Shown in pieces: positions 1 to 7,221 of a stretch of 30,594 bases of DNA. Every line of letters begins with the position of its first letter. The first letter of the stretch is position 1. The DNA comes from a virus, in IMG/VR virus record IMGVR_UViG_3300046007_002763, positions 1 through 30,594 of that record; one strand, given 5' to 3'. The translations under genes and the position numbers were made by a program. The notes beneath the pieces are model-generated. The model worked only from the letters and a program-made list of their open reading frames with translations, did not search any database and was not told the origin of the DNA.

Positions 1-492
1 AGTACAGAAGATGTAAAGAAATTTACAATTACAAATGGTAATTTAGATGCTGATGATTTTATCGAATATATAAAAATCAGTCAAGATATTACTATTCAAA
101 ATTATTTAGGTTCTAAACTTTACCAAAAGTTACAGGAATTGATTTTAAATGATGATATTAATGAAGTTGCATTTGTAGATTATAAAAACCTTTTAACTAC
201 CTATGTTAAACCTATGCTTATCCATTGGGCAATGGTTTACTATTTACCATTTGCAGCATATACATTAAGTAACAAAGGATTGTTTAAACATAACTCTGAA
301 AACTCTACAAATGTAGATAAAGCAGAAGTAGATTTTTTAGTAGAAAAAGAAAGGGATATAGCAGAAAGTTATACACAGCGTTTTATTGATTTTATGTGTT
401 ATAATACAAATACATACCCTGAATATAACAATAATAATAATGAGGATGTAAACCCTGATACTAATAATTTTTATGGCGGTTGGTATTTATAA
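1..492 (+). CDS. head-tail connector-like protein, C-terminal part (gene continues from 30452)
   Basis: The reading frame is open from base 1, and the first ATG inside it (139) is not the start. The same sequence recurs at the right edge, where the gene begins with ATG at 30452, two bases after the portal stop. Joined through the overlap, the protein is about 170 aa. The N-terminal part (TEDVKKFTI... DADDFIEYIKISQDITIQNYLGSKLY) is an acidic helical segment of the kind seen in small head completion or connector proteins. The C-terminus is Asn-rich (NNNNNEDVNPDTNN) and ends GGWYL. Position directly after the portal suggests a role joining head and tail. I infer the function from context and general appearance; no catalytic motif is visible. 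Confidence 0.6.
   Translation, partial: STEDVKKFTITNGNLDADDFIEYIKISQDITIQNYLGSKLYQKLQELILNDDINEVAFVDYKNLLTTYVKPMLIHWAMVYYLPFAAYTLSNKGLFKHNSENSTNVDKAEVDFLVEKERDIAESYTQRFIDFMCYNTNTYPEYNNNNNEDVNPDTNNFYGGWYL
4..122. repeat. terminal redundancy, left copy
   Basis: These 119 bases are identical to 30476-30594. The identity stops exactly at base 4: the preceding three bases are AGT here and TCG at 30473-30475. The repeat lies inside one gene and continues its frame, so it most likely marks the overlap of a circular or circularly permuted genome rather than a biological terminal repeat. Confidence 0.9.
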
Positions 493-592
493 TAACGTAA
501 AGATTAAAAACTTTAAAAAGTTAAATTTATATTTAGCTAAAGTTGAGCAATTAAAAAAAGTAGAAATCTTAAAATCTAATAATGGCAAATAG
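473..592 (+). CDS. small basic protein, 39 aa
   Basis: ATG at 473 lies inside the end of the connector gene in another frame (20-nt overlap). The frame stays open to TAG at 590-592, giving a Lys-rich, Leu-rich peptide (MAVGIYNNVKIKNFKKLNLY...). It overlaps the next small gene by 11 nt, and such overlaps are the rule in this genome. I do not recognise the product. It is a plausible but weak gene call because of its size. Confidence 0.4.
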   Translation: MAVGIYNNVKIKNFKKLNLYLAKVEQLKKVEILKSNNGK

Positions 593-725
593 TATAGGTT
601 GGGGGCAAGCAGCAAATGATAACGGTATAGGTTTTGGGCAGGGTGCTTTTAATAATGATAACGATTGGGGTAAAATTTATGAATTTAGCCATAGTGAAGA
701 AACTGATTTAAAAAAAAAATTTTAA
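582..725 (+). CDS. small Gly/Trp-rich phage protein (NSIGWGQ type), 47 aa or longer by frameshift
   Basis: ATG at 582 gives a 47-aa protein with a repeated aromatic-glycine pattern (IGWGQAANDNGIGFGQGAFNND). I have seen this type next to fibre genes in Bacteroidota phages. It ends at TAA 723-725 directly after a run of nine A. A -1 shift on that run would add 29 residues (frame 719-808) and bring the end to overlap the next gene's start. Its place between connector and fibre genes suggests a small structural part. The function is unknown; family resemblance is from memory. Confidence 0.55.
   Translation: MANSIGWGQAANDNGIGFGQGAFNNDNDWGKIYEFSHSEETDLKKKF
711..719 (+). other. A9 run, possible -1 slip site
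   Basis: Nine A's at 711-719 are read as AAA AAA AAA in the frame of the 582 gene, followed by TTT and a stop. In the -1 frame the sequence from 719 stays open to the stop at 806-808 and encodes ILTLTVDNIKYTIDII... . It could be a programmed -1 shift, a sequencing error in a homopolymer, or chance in AT-rich DNA. Confidence 0.35.
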
Positions 726-792
726 CTTTAACGGTAGATAATATAAAATACACAATAGATATAATTAAATTAACAACAGATAAAATATACCA

Positions 793-1776
793 ATGGCTGA
801 ACAAATAATAAATGTAGGTACAACTGCAAACGATGGCACAGGAGATACTTTAAGGGGTGCTTTTATAAAAGCAAAAAATAATTTTTCAGATTTATATACT
901 AATAAACAGGCTACTCTTGTTTCAGGTACAAATATAAAAACTGTTAATTCTACTTCTTTATTAGGTAGTGGAGATGTAGCAGTACAAGCAACTTTAGTTA
1001 GTGGTACAAATATTAAAACAATAGAGGGGCAATCTTTATTGGGTTCTGGTAATATTGATTTAACAAAATCAGACGTTGGATTGTCAAATGTTGATAATAC
1101 TTCGGACATAAACAAACCAATTTCAAGTGCAACACAAACTGCATTAAATGCTAAACAAAATACACTTGTTTCTGGTACGAATATAAAAACTATAAACGGA
1201 AATACTATTTTAGGAAGTGGTGATTTAGTAGTAGGTGGAACAACACCAACTTTGCAAGAAGTTACAGATGAAGGAAATTCAACTACAAATCCAATTTATT
1301 TTAACGGAACAATACCAATTTACGGAGAAAATAATTCTTCTTTTTTAGGTTCTGAAAATTTACCTAATGGAAATAGTTATGCTGCAGCAGTTGATGAAAC
1401 AAGTATCGGGGTTTATGATACTAATCAGGGTGCTTTTGAAACAGGTTTTTATTCTAAAAGAAATATACCAAGTAATAATGCTGAAACAAATATAATTTTA
1501 AGTGTTAGTCAAGCACATACTTCAATAGATTTTACTATAGTTGCTAAAAATTTAACTGCTTCAAAATACTATACTATAAATGGACTTGTAACTATTGATT
1601 GGGCAAATGAAACTTATAAATATAGAATGATTAACACAAATACTAACGTATTTGATGATGCAGATTTTTTACTATTCAATATTATTTTTGGTTTTAATTC
1701 TACACAATTTGAAATACAAGCAGATAATCAATCAACAAACAATTTTTTCATTAATATTAACGCAAATATTTTATAA
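793..1776 (+). CDS. tail fibre-like protein with SGTNIKT repeats, 327 aa
   Basis: The N-terminus (INVGTTANDGTGDTLRGAFIKAKNNFSDLY) matches a motif common at the start of phage fibre and spike proteins, where it probably anchors them to the virion. Three repeats of the form LVSGTNIKT..G..LLGSGD follow (roughly residues 40-150), interrupted by KSDVGLSNVDNTSDINKPIS, another sequence typical of tail fibre shafts. The C-terminal 170 residues have mixed beta-like sequence and probably form the tip. It lies just before a second putative virion protein and the lysis genes. Likely role: adsorption to the host surface. Family assignment is good; receptor specificity cannot be read. Confidence 0.75.
   Translation: MAEQIINVGTTANDGTGDTLRGAFIKAKNNFSDLYTNKQATLVSGTNIKTVNSTSLLGSGDVAVQATLVSGTNIKTIEGQSLLGSGNIDLTKSDVGLSNVDNTSDINKPISSATQTALNAKQNTLVSGTNIKTINGNTILGSGDLVVGGTTPTLQEVTDEGNSTTNPIYFNGTIPIYGENNSSFLGSENLPNGNSYAAAVDETSIGVYDTNQGAFETGFYSKRNIPSNNAETNIILSVSQAHTSIDFTIVAKNLTASKYYTINGLVTIDWANETYKYRMINTNTNVFDDADFLLFNIIFGFNSTQFEIQADNQSTNNFFININANIL
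910..1230 (+). repeat. three direct repeats inside the fibre gene
   Basis: The copies begin near 910, 985 and 1156 and encode LVSGTNIKT followed by four variable residues and LGSG. The first two are adjacent, and the third comes after an insert carrying the DVGLSNVDNTSD motif. Similarity is stronger in protein than in DNA, as expected for shaft repeats under protein-level selection. Confidence 0.75.
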
Positions 1777-1778
1777 TT

Positions 1779-2411
1779 ATGCCACAAACAACAATAAATG
1801 TATATGACAGAAATACAATCGAAACTGAAAAAGTTAAGGGTTGGGAAATGTGCAGAGTTTTTAAAGGTAGTGTTTTAAATTCAGCACCAGATGCAGACGG
1901 AACTATTTCAATAGGTACTGGTACAAAATATATAAAAGAATTTACTCAAACTTTGGCATCTAATTACAAAGGCACAAATAAATTTGATTTAAGCAAATTA
2001 AACGATTTCAATTCTTTTCGTATAACTGCACAAGGTGTTATTTCTTTAGATGGACAAAAATTTCAAATAGGTTTTAAATTACTTGATGATACTTATAGTA
2101 GTATTGCGGTAGTTGAACCAAACTATTCAGGCGGTCACGAAGTTTTTAATCACCCGGGCGGATATTATGTTGATTGGTATTTGGATATTGAGGTAACATA
2201 TTATAAAAATGATAGTGGTAATCATTCGCTTATTATTAATGGAAATTATATGCATTCAAACGATTTTCACAATGCAAAAGTTGATGTTAGTTTGGTGCCA
2301 ATATGTGGTGTTATAAATACTTCTCAAAATAATGTATATTTTGATTTAGTTTCTGTTGATATACCATCAAATTGTTATTTAAAGCAAGTTAATATTGATT
2401 TTGTAGAATAA
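1779..2411 (+). CDS. putative virion protein, fibre partner or tip, 210 aa
   Basis: The start is two bases after the fibre gene stop, and the stop TAA shares its last A with the next ATG (2411). The sequence is rich in Thr, Asn, Asp and aromatic residues with alternating hydrophobics, which suggests a beta-structured protein. There is no signal peptide and no enzyme motif. Position between a fibre and the holin suggests an adsorption protein or fibre tip. I do not recognise the family; the call rests on context and composition. Confidence 0.55.
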   Translation: MPQTTINVYDRNTIETEKVKGWEMCRVFKGSVLNSAPDADGTISIGTGTKYIKEFTQTLASNYKGTNKFDLSKLNDFNSFRITAQGVISLDGQKFQIGFKLLDDTYSSIAVVEPNYSGGHEVFNHPGGYYVDWYLDIEVTYYKNDSGNHSLIINGNYMHSNDFHNAKVDVSLVPICGVINTSQNNVYFDLVSVDIPSNCYLKQVNIDFVE

Positions 2412-2845
2412 TGAAAACATATATTAATTATATTTTAAGTGGCTTAATACTTTTTTTTGCACCTATTCACGGACTATTAATTGCTGTAGGAGTAGGAATT
2501 ATACTTGACACATTTACAGGTATATTTAAGAGCATTAAACTAAATGGGTGGGTATCTATTAAAAGCAGAAGATTATCCCATATAGTAAGCAAAATGCTAT
2601 TATACCAAATTACTATTATCTTATTATATGTAATTGATAATTTTTTATTAAACGAATTTATTATACAACATTTTACCATTCAATTTATGTTTACAAAATT
2701 AGTAGCAATACTTTTAATTTTTATTGAGCTTGTAAGCATTAAAGAAAATATAGAAGCTGCTTTAAAAATTGATGTTTGGAAGATGTTAAAAAACTTATTA
2801 AACAGAGCAAAAGAAGTTAAAGAAGATATTGATTTAATTAAATAA
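2411..2845 (+). CDS. phage holin, 144 aa
   Basis: The protein has hydrophobic segments near residues 6-33, about 60-80 and about 90-108, and a charged C-terminal tail (NLLNRAKEVKEDIDLIK). Between them lie DTFTGIFKSIKLNG and SRRLSHIVSKMLLYQ, which match the pattern of the holin_4 type (DTxTG, then a basic SxKLxxxxxK stretch). The next gene encodes an amidase and starts two bases after this stop, completing a standard lysis pair. Expected action: pores in the inner membrane that release or activate the endolysin. Confidence 0.8.
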   Translation: MKTYINYILSGLILFFAPIHGLLIAVGVGIILDTFTGIFKSIKLNGWVSIKSRRLSHIVSKMLLYQITIILLYVIDNFLLNEFIIQHFTIQFMFTKLVAILLIFIELVSIKENIEAALKIDVWKMLKNLLNRAKEVKEDIDLIK

Positions 2846-2846
2846 T

Positions 2847-3257
2847 ATGCGTGAAATAAAATACATAGTTATACATTGCACAGCTTCACAGCCAAACGCT
2901 ACAAAACAAGCAATTTTAAACTATTGGAAAGATGTTTTAAAATGGAAGTCTGTAGGTTATCATCGTTTAATTGATGCAAACGGTATTATACACGAATTAG
3001 CAAACTATGAACAAATTACAAACGGTGTTAAAGGTTTTAATTCTACTTCAATACATTTTAGTTATATTGGTGGTATAGATGAAAAAGGAAAGCCAAAAGA
3101 TACGAGAACACAGAAACAAAAAGAAAGTTTATTATATTTAATAAAACAAGCTAAAAAACAATTCCCAAACGCAATAGTACAAGGACATAAAGATTTTTTA
3201 GGAGTTAAAAAAGCTTGCCCAAGTTTTGAAGCCAAGCAGGAATATAAAAATATTTAA
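2847..3257 (+). CDS. N-acetylmuramoyl-L-alanine amidase endolysin, 136 aa
   Basis: This is an Amidase_2 / T7 lysozyme-type enzyme that cuts the bond between muramic acid and the peptide in peptidoglycan. Zinc ligands are visible as H10 (IVIHCTA), H114 (GHKDF) and C124 (KACPSF). Y38 (GYHRLI) and K122 correspond to the catalytic Tyr and Lys of the T7 enzyme. At 136 aa it is a single catalytic domain with no wall-binding module and no signal peptide, so it relies on the upstream holin. A strong terminator follows directly and closes the late transcript. Confidence 0.9.
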   Translation: MREIKYIVIHCTASQPNATKQAILNYWKDVLKWKSVGYHRLIDANGIIHELANYEQITNGVKGFNSTSIHFSYIGGIDEKGKPKDTRTQKQKESLLYLIKQAKKQFPNAIVQGHKDFLGVKKACPSFEAKQEYKNI

Positions 3258-3260
3258 TCA

Positions 3261-3293
3261 AAAAAACCCTTACAAATACTGCAAGGGTTTTTT
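3261..3293 (+). terminator. intrinsic terminator after the lysis genes
   Basis: Stem AAAAAACCCTT-C pairs with G-AAGGGTTTTTT around a 7-nt loop (one A/C mismatch), ending in a T run. It begins four bases after the amidase stop. Confidence 0.85.
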
Positions 3294-3366
3294 CTTAACT
3301 ATTAATCAAAACAAATTATGAATACGCAAATATAATATTATTTTTTTAATATACAAATAATTTTTA

Positions 3367-3374
3367 TATATTTG
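3367..3374 (+). promoter_or_regulatory. Bacteroidota-type promoter, -7 box TATATTTG
   Basis: TATATTTG fits TAnnTTTG and lies 25 nt before the ATG of the 3399 gene, in the 141-bp gap following the lysis terminator. The upstream region is a T7 run and AT-rich without a clear TTG at -33. Confidence 0.65.
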
Positions 3375-3398
3375 TTGAAACTTTTAAACAAATAAGTT

Positions 3399-4601
3399 AT
3401 GAGATTTTCAAAATGGAATGATTACGATGTACAATTAACTGAATTATTACAAAGTAATAAAAACTGTACTGATACAGAAATAGCTAAAAAACTATTAAAT
3501 ACTAATGATGGTGGTAATATTAATAGAGATGTAGATTTACTTCGAACTTATATTAAAAGGCATAGAGCAAGATTATTAGACCAGCACGAGGGAATTTATA
3601 ACGCTACTAATGAATTAGATGTACCAAACACTTCGGTTAAACATATGTGGTTAAAAACAAAGCAAAGCAGTATCTTTGTTAAGAACCCAGAATACATAGA
3701 ACCACAAACAGAAGTAGAATTAGAAAAAGAAATTGATTTTACTAATTTTTTTAAAGATTTAGTTAAACCGATTAAATTACCTAAAATAGAAAGTAAATTA
3801 GATTTGTCAATATTTGATAGGTTGGTTTATACTGATGTGCATATTGGAATGGAAGTAAACCAAAACGGTTATAGTTTATACGATGGTGCTTGGAATGAAG
3901 CAGAAGTAGATAAACGTTTACAAATAATGATTTCACAAACTTTAATTAACAAGCAATCAGATACATTAATTATACACGAGTTAGGTGATTTTATGGATGG
4001 TTACGATGCAGTAACTACACGAGGTGGACATAGTTTACCACAAAATATGGATAACCAAAAAGCGTTTGATGTTGGGTTAGGTTTTAAAATACGTTTAATA
4101 GATGCTTTAATTCCTTACTATAATAATATAGAATGTATTAATATTTGTAATGATAACCACGCAGGAAGTTTTGGATATATCGTTAATTCTGCATTTAAAG
4201 CGTATATAGAGCTTAAATACGAAAATGTTAAGGTAGTCAATCAAAGAAAATTTATAGACCATTATATCGTAGAAAACAGATGTTTTATTTTAACTCACGG
4301 TAAAGATGATAAAAATATGAAGTTTGGTTTTAAACCACATTTAGACGCTGTACAAATTGAAAAGATTAAAAATTATATTGATGAATATAAATTGCATAAC
4401 TACACTATAGAATTTAGTAAAGGTGATAGCCACCAATTATTATTAGATTTTACTTCATCATCTGCTTTTGAATATCAAAACTTTGGTGCTTTTTCTCCAC
4501 CAAGCGATTGGGTAAAAACTAACTTTAAAAACACAAATAGTAGTTTTATTGTTTTTAACTATTACGAAAACCAAAAGAGTATTAACCCTATAATATTTTA
4601 A
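3399..4601 (+). CDS. metallophosphoesterase with N-terminal HTH-like region, 400 aa
   Basis: Calcineurin-like phosphoesterase motifs appear in order: D146-x-H148 (YTDVHIG), G196-D197-x-x-D200 (LGDFMDG), N253-H254 (CNDNHAG), H300 (LTHGKDD) and H345 (KGDSHQ). These supply a two-metal site for cleaving phosphodiesters or phosphomonoesters. Residues 10-60 look like a DNA-binding helical region (TDTEIAKKLL ... DLLRTYIKRHRARLL), so a nucleic-acid substrate is plausible. The gene opens a new transcription unit behind its own promoter. Whether it is a nuclease (Mre11/SbcD-like) or a phosphatase cannot be told from motifs alone. Confidence 0.8.
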   Translation: MRFSKWNDYDVQLTELLQSNKNCTDTEIAKKLLNTNDGGNINRDVDLLRTYIKRHRARLLDQHEGIYNATNELDVPNTSVKHMWLKTKQSSIFVKNPEYIEPQTEVELEKEIDFTNFFKDLVKPIKLPKIESKLDLSIFDRLVYTDVHIGMEVNQNGYSLYDGAWNEAEVDKRLQIMISQTLINKQSDTLIIHELGDFMDGYDAVTTRGGHSLPQNMDNQKAFDVGLGFKIRLIDALIPYYNNIECINICNDNHAGSFGYIVNSAFKAYIELKYENVKVVNQRKFIDHYIVENRCFILTHGKDDKNMKFGFKPHLDAVQIEKIKNYIDEYKLHNYTIEFSKGDSHQLLLDFTSSSAFEYQNFGAFSPPSDWVKTNFKNTNSSFIVFNYYENQKSINPIIF

Positions 4602-4602
4602 T

Positions 4603-4800
4603 ATGGAAGCAAAAGAAAAAGCTAAAGAGTTAATAAATAATTATAATTTTTTAAATTATAAAACAGACTTATCTATACACGAAAAAAAAGAATGTGCATT
4701 AATAGCTATTGAAGAAATAAGAAATTTATGTAATAGAGTACAAAATTATGAAGAAGCTATTTATTGGAAATATGTAAAAAATGAACTTAATAAATTATAA
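4603..4800 (+). CDS. small hypothetical protein, 65 aa
   Basis: Starts one base after the phosphoesterase stop and is probably co-transcribed. It is a highly charged, helical protein (EAKEKAKELINNYN... EEIRNLCNRVQNYEEAIYWKYVKNELNKL) without membrane segments or metal motifs. I do not recognise a family. Confidence 0.6.
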   Translation: MEAKEKAKELINNYNFLNYKTDLSIHEKKECALIAIEEIRNLCNRVQNYEEAIYWKYVKNELNKL

Positions 4801-4802
4801 AT

Positions 4803-4925
4803 ATGTCAGATTTACAAAGAGTATTACGAATTATAAAATTTAATTATAATCGTGGTTGCAACAAAGAAAGCGTTAATAAAATATATCATAAAATTTTAAG
4901 AATAAAATATGAAAATAGAAATTAA
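4803..4925 (+). CDS. small basic protein, 40 aa
   Basis: ATG at 4803 follows the previous stop by two bases and the frame ends at TAA 4923-4925. It is rich in Arg, Lys and Ile (SDLQRVLRIIKFNYNRGCNK...). It overlaps the next small gene by 17 nt. The tight packing supports it as a gene; no function is visible. Confidence 0.45.
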   Translation: MSDLQRVLRIIKFNYNRGCNKESVNKIYHKILRIKYENRN

Positions 4926-5079
4926 ACATTACGGAAATACATACACAGTAGAAACGCCAAACGATGATTTAGAAGCTGTAGGAGTATTAGATATTATTAC
5001 AGGTTTATTAATTCAAATGGGCTACCAACAAGAAAGTATTAATAACGCAATAAAAGAATTAGCAGATGGAAGCAACTAA
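4909..5079 (+). CDS. small hypothetical protein, 56 aa
   Basis: ATG at 4909 overlaps the previous gene's end, and the stop at 5077-5079 overlaps the start of the next gene (5066) by 14 nt. The sequence begins with two short strands (KIEIKHYGNTYTVETP) and then a helix (DLEAVGVLDIITGLLIQMGY) and resembles small Bacteroidota phage proteins with a beta-beta-alpha layout. Function unknown. Confidence 0.55.
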   Translation: MKIEIKHYGNTYTVETPNDDLEAVGVLDIITGLLIQMGYQQESINNAIKELADGSN

Positions 5080-5692
5080 TAAAAGAATAAATTATTTAAC
5101 TTGGTTAGGGTGGGTATTATTTTTTATCGTGTTATTTTTTCGAGGGTGCAATACTGAATTACAAACTGCCGAGAAAATTAAGGTAATTACAAAAGAAATA
5201 AAAGGTTCGATTGTAACAAAAGAAAAAGTAATTAACGTGCCTATTGTTAGAACGGTAAAAGATACTGCAGGTAGTGGCTTTTACGTAAACCAAATAGATA
5301 AACTATTTGAAGAAAATAATAAGATGCAATTAGAATTTTTAAAAATGGATAGTTTGCAACAAATACAAGCGTATAACAAAGCAATCGAAATAAACGCTTT
5401 TAAACAATCATTTGACGATAAGTATATAAACGCTCAAGTTTCAGGCGAAGTGATGGGTAATGTAAAGCAAATGCGTTTAGACTACACAATAAAGCCACAA
5501 GAATTAAAAGTAGATGCACCAAAACCAAAAAACAATTTATATTTAGGTGTAAACGTGGCTAATACTTTGCAACTAAACAAACCGCTTTTTTCTGCAGGAA
5601 TTGGTATTAAAAATAAACGTGGTAATATACTAAATGCTTCATTTGATACTGAAAAAAGAATAGGTATTGGGTATTATTTAAAAATATTTTAA
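5066..5692 (+). CDS. membrane-anchored envelope protein, possible spanin, 208 aa
   Basis: A single hydrophobic segment at residues 11-26 (LTWLGWVLFFIVLFF) is followed by RGC, with Cys28 a weak lipobox candidate. Residues 30-130 are hydrophilic and helical, as expected for a periplasm-spanning part. The last 50 residues alternate like beta strands (LYLGVNVANTLQ, FSAGIGIKNK, ILNASFD, IGIGYYLKIF) and end in Phe, like outer-membrane barrel proteins. Such a layout could bridge both membranes, and the gene lies one short operon after the holin and amidase. The spanin role is my inference; it may instead be an unrelated envelope protein. Confidence 0.5.
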   Translation: MEATNKRINYLTWLGWVLFFIVLFFRGCNTELQTAEKIKVITKEIKGSIVTKEKVINVPIVRTVKDTAGSGFYVNQIDKLFEENNKMQLEFLKMDSLQQIQAYNKAIEINAFKQSFDDKYINAQVSGEVMGNVKQMRLDYTIKPQELKVDAPKPKNNLYLGVNVANTLQLNKPLFSAGIGIKNKRGNILNASFDTEKRIGIGYYLKIF

Positions 5693-5716
5693 ACTAATTT
5701 TATTAATGTTTACAAT

Positions 5717-5741
5717 GGTTGGCGGTTGCTAACCTTTTTTT
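5717..5741 (+). terminator. intrinsic terminator
   Basis: GGTTGGC pairs with GCTAACC (one G-U) around a GGTT loop and is followed by seven T's. It sits 24 bases after the 5066 gene's stop. Confidence 0.8.
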
Positions 5742-5754
5742 ATGCAAAAAAATA

Positions 5755-5775
5755 TAGTAAAAAATTTTTTTATTA
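5755..5775. promoter_or_regulatory. 21-bp promoter-proximal palindrome, copy 1
   Basis: TAGTAAAAAA followed directly by TTTTTTTATTA. Near-identical elements occur at 7498-7518 and 13923-13943, each 12-13 bp upstream of a TATATTTG box. It may be an operator, an AT-rich UP element or the -33 region. Confidence 0.6.
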
Positions 5776-5788
5776 AAATTATTCGTTT

Positions 5789-5796
5789 TATATTTG
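5789..5796 (+). promoter_or_regulatory. Bacteroidota-type promoter, -7 box TATATTTG
   Basis: TATATTTGC lies 30 nt before the ATG at 5827 and follows a terminator and the shared palindrome. It should drive the operon of small proteins 5827-7494. Confidence 0.75.
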
Positions 5797-5826
5797 CATA
5801 TCAATAATTAACAAATAACAAATATT

Positions 5827-6039
5827 ATGACAACTACAAAAACACATTTAGGAATGGCAATGGGGAAAGGAAAAATAACATTACATAAATCATCTTGTGG
5901 ATTAGGAGATAGTAATAGAGAAGGAAGAATGAACTATATAACTAAAACAAGTACTTTTAAAACTTTATATTTAGAAAGAGGTACAGAATTAGTTTGCGAA
6001 AAATGTTTAGCAAAAGCAAAAGAACAAGGTAGAGTATAA
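5827..6039 (+). CDS. small Cys-containing protein, 70 aa
   Basis: First gene behind a clear promoter. It has one Cys at SSCGLGD and a pair in CEKCLAK near the C-terminus, a spacing that could bind zinc (C-x2-C plus C and nearby His). There is no membrane segment. A start at 5827 fits the leader length. Likely an early protein expressed on infection; I do not know the family. Confidence 0.6.
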   Translation: MTTTKTHLGMAMGKGKITLHKSSCGLGDSNREGRMNYITKTSTFKTLYLERGTELVCEKCLAKAKEQGRV

Positions 6040-6097
6040 ATAAAAAACAAAGTGGAGCAGAATACTATAAACTGCATTAACTTTAAAACAAAATATT

Positions 6098-6319
6098 ATG
6101 GAAACACTTTATGAAAAATTAACAAAAGAAAACAGAACCAAGTTAAGAAATTACAAAGAAAAATACCCAACTATTTCTGGAAAGTTAATTGTATCTTTAA
6201 AAGCAGAAGTAGCTTGGACTGAATTAAAAGTAATTGAAATGATGCAATTATTTGAAGCATTAGAAGTAAAAGAATTTAATTTTATTAACCCTTTAGACAA
6301 TTTATTTTATGGAAAGTAA
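6098..6319 (+). CDS. hypothetical early protein, 73 aa
   Basis: A charged helical protein (LTKENRTKLRNYKEKYPTIS... AEVAWTELKVIEMMQLFEALEVKEFN) with no signal, membrane or metal motifs. Its end overlaps the next gene by 11 nt, consistent with an operon. Not recognised. Confidence 0.6.
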   Translation: METLYEKLTKENRTKLRNYKEKYPTISGKLIVSLKAEVAWTELKVIEMMQLFEALEVKEFNFINPLDNLFYGK

Positions 6320-6512
6320 TTTAACAACAGTAGAATGGTTAATTGAAGAAATTGAAAAATTAACGGGCTTACAATATTTAGATGAAGAAGATTGTGTTAT
6401 AAAAGCCAAAGAAATGGAAAAGCAACAGATTATTGATGCTTATAGAACAGGATTTTTATCAGAAGATATTAAATTAGCTGGAGATTACTACAACGAAAAA
6501 TTTAACAAATAA
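6309..6512 (+). CDS. small conserved phage protein (EWL-EKQQIIDAY type), 67 aa
   Basis: The pattern TTVEWLIEEIEKL ... AKEMEKQQIIDAYRTG ... AGDYYNEKF is one I recognise as recurring in prophages and phages of flavobacteria and Bacteroides, always as a short stand-alone protein. Its function is not known. It overlaps its upstream neighbour and is followed after 3 nt by the next gene. Confidence 0.65.
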   Translation: MESNLTTVEWLIEEIEKLTGLQYLDEEDCVIKAKEMEKQQIIDAYRTGFLSEDIKLAGDYYNEKFNK

Positions 6513-6515
6513 GAT

Positions 6516-6722
6516 ATGAATAATTTATTTAGAACCGATTTAGAGGAATTAGGTATTGAAGTTGAAGAACTTTATCACACCGAAGCAGTAGATTTTGAAG
6601 TAATGGCACAAACAGAAGTAGGTTTGGCTTTTATTAAAATAGAAGATTACCTTTCAAAATTAGAAAAGCAAAATAGAGAATTAGAAAAAACTATTGAACA
6701 ACTTAAAAACCAAATAAAATAA
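6516..6722 (+). CDS. acidic protein with C-terminal coiled coil, 68 aa
   Basis: The N-terminal half is acidic (EELGIEVEELYHTEAVDFEVMAQ). Residues 44-68 form a probable short coiled coil (YLSKLEKQNRELEKTIEQLKNQIK). Its stop shares a base with the ATG of the HTH gene (6722), indicating translational coupling. Function unknown. Confidence 0.6.
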   Translation: MNNLFRTDLEELGIEVEELYHTEAVDFEVMAQTEVGLAFIKIEDYLSKLEKQNRELEKTIEQLKNQIK

Positions 6723-6934
6723 TGAATGCAATAGAACAATTATTAAGGCAAACAAAATTAACAGGTTATCGTTTAAGCAAACTAACAGGGGTAAGTACCC
6801 AACTATTACACTATCAAAAGAAAAAACAGTATAATTTAAAAGAAGCTGTACACCTTGCTAAATTATTAAAGCAAAAAGGTTTAATTGATAAAGATTTAAT
6901 ATTAGTAGAAAACGAAATAATAACTAAAATTTAA
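6722..6934 (+). CDS. Cro/C1-like helix-turn-helix protein, 70 aa
   Basis: Residues 5-30 (EQLLRQTKLTGYRLSKLTGVSTQLLHYQKK) read as an HTH of the XRE/Cro type, with the turn near LTGVS. There is no dimerisation or peptidase domain, so it is not a full lambda-type repressor. It may regulate the phage's own promoters; the palindromes at 5755, 7498 and 13923 are obvious candidate targets. The assignment as a DNA-binding protein is moderate; the target is a guess. Confidence 0.6.
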   Translation: MNAIEQLLRQTKLTGYRLSKLTGVSTQLLHYQKKKQYNLKEAVHLAKLLKQKGLIDKDLILVENEIITKI

Positions 6935-6938
6935 AATT

Positions 6939-7220
6939 ATGAAAAAAAGAATAACAAATTATTGGAATATTTTAGCTGGGGTTAAAAACCAATCAGAAGA
7001 ATTATTAGATTTAAAATTAATTTTATTTAGAGATAAAACAACTGCACAAAGTATTAATTTATTTTTAGAATTAAAACGTGATTTTGAAGAAGAATTAAGT
7101 AAACGTAAATTAGAAGCAATAAACGAAAATAACAATGTAAGCAATTATTTTAATAGACGTGCAGCTTTACCTTATACAACTGTAAAAGATACAGTATTTC
7201 AACAACCAATACAAAATTAA
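6939..7220 (+). CDS. hypothetical early protein, 93 aa
   Basis: A basic start (MKKRITNYWNILAG), a central helical, charged stretch (LDLKLILFRDKTTAQSINLFLELKRDFEEELSKRK) and a disordered C-terminus. No motif was recognised. It lies one base from the next gene, in the same operon. Confidence 0.6.
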   Translation: MKKRITNYWNILAGVKNQSEELLDLKLILFRDKTTAQSINLFLELKRDFEEELSKRKLEAINENNNVSNYFNRRAALPYTTVKDTVFQQPIQN

Positions 7221-7221
7221 T

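Noticed and set aside
4-122. 119-bp ends as true terminal direct repeats used in packaging
   Set aside because: Repeat is inside one gene that continues in frame across it, and its length equals a k-mer size used by common assemblers; circular overlap is simpler.
139-492. ATG at 139 as start of the first gene
   Set aside because: The frame is open to base 1 and the real start is at 30452 through the circular junction.
765-1115. 116-aa ORF on the - strand over the fibre gene
   Set aside because: It is the reverse of a well-supported fibre gene with repeats; no promoter or start signal and no recognisable motif.
6051-6058. GTGGAGCA at 6051 matching the leader at 8837
   Set aside because: Only 8 nt are shared and the surrounding sequence forms no matching stem or T run.
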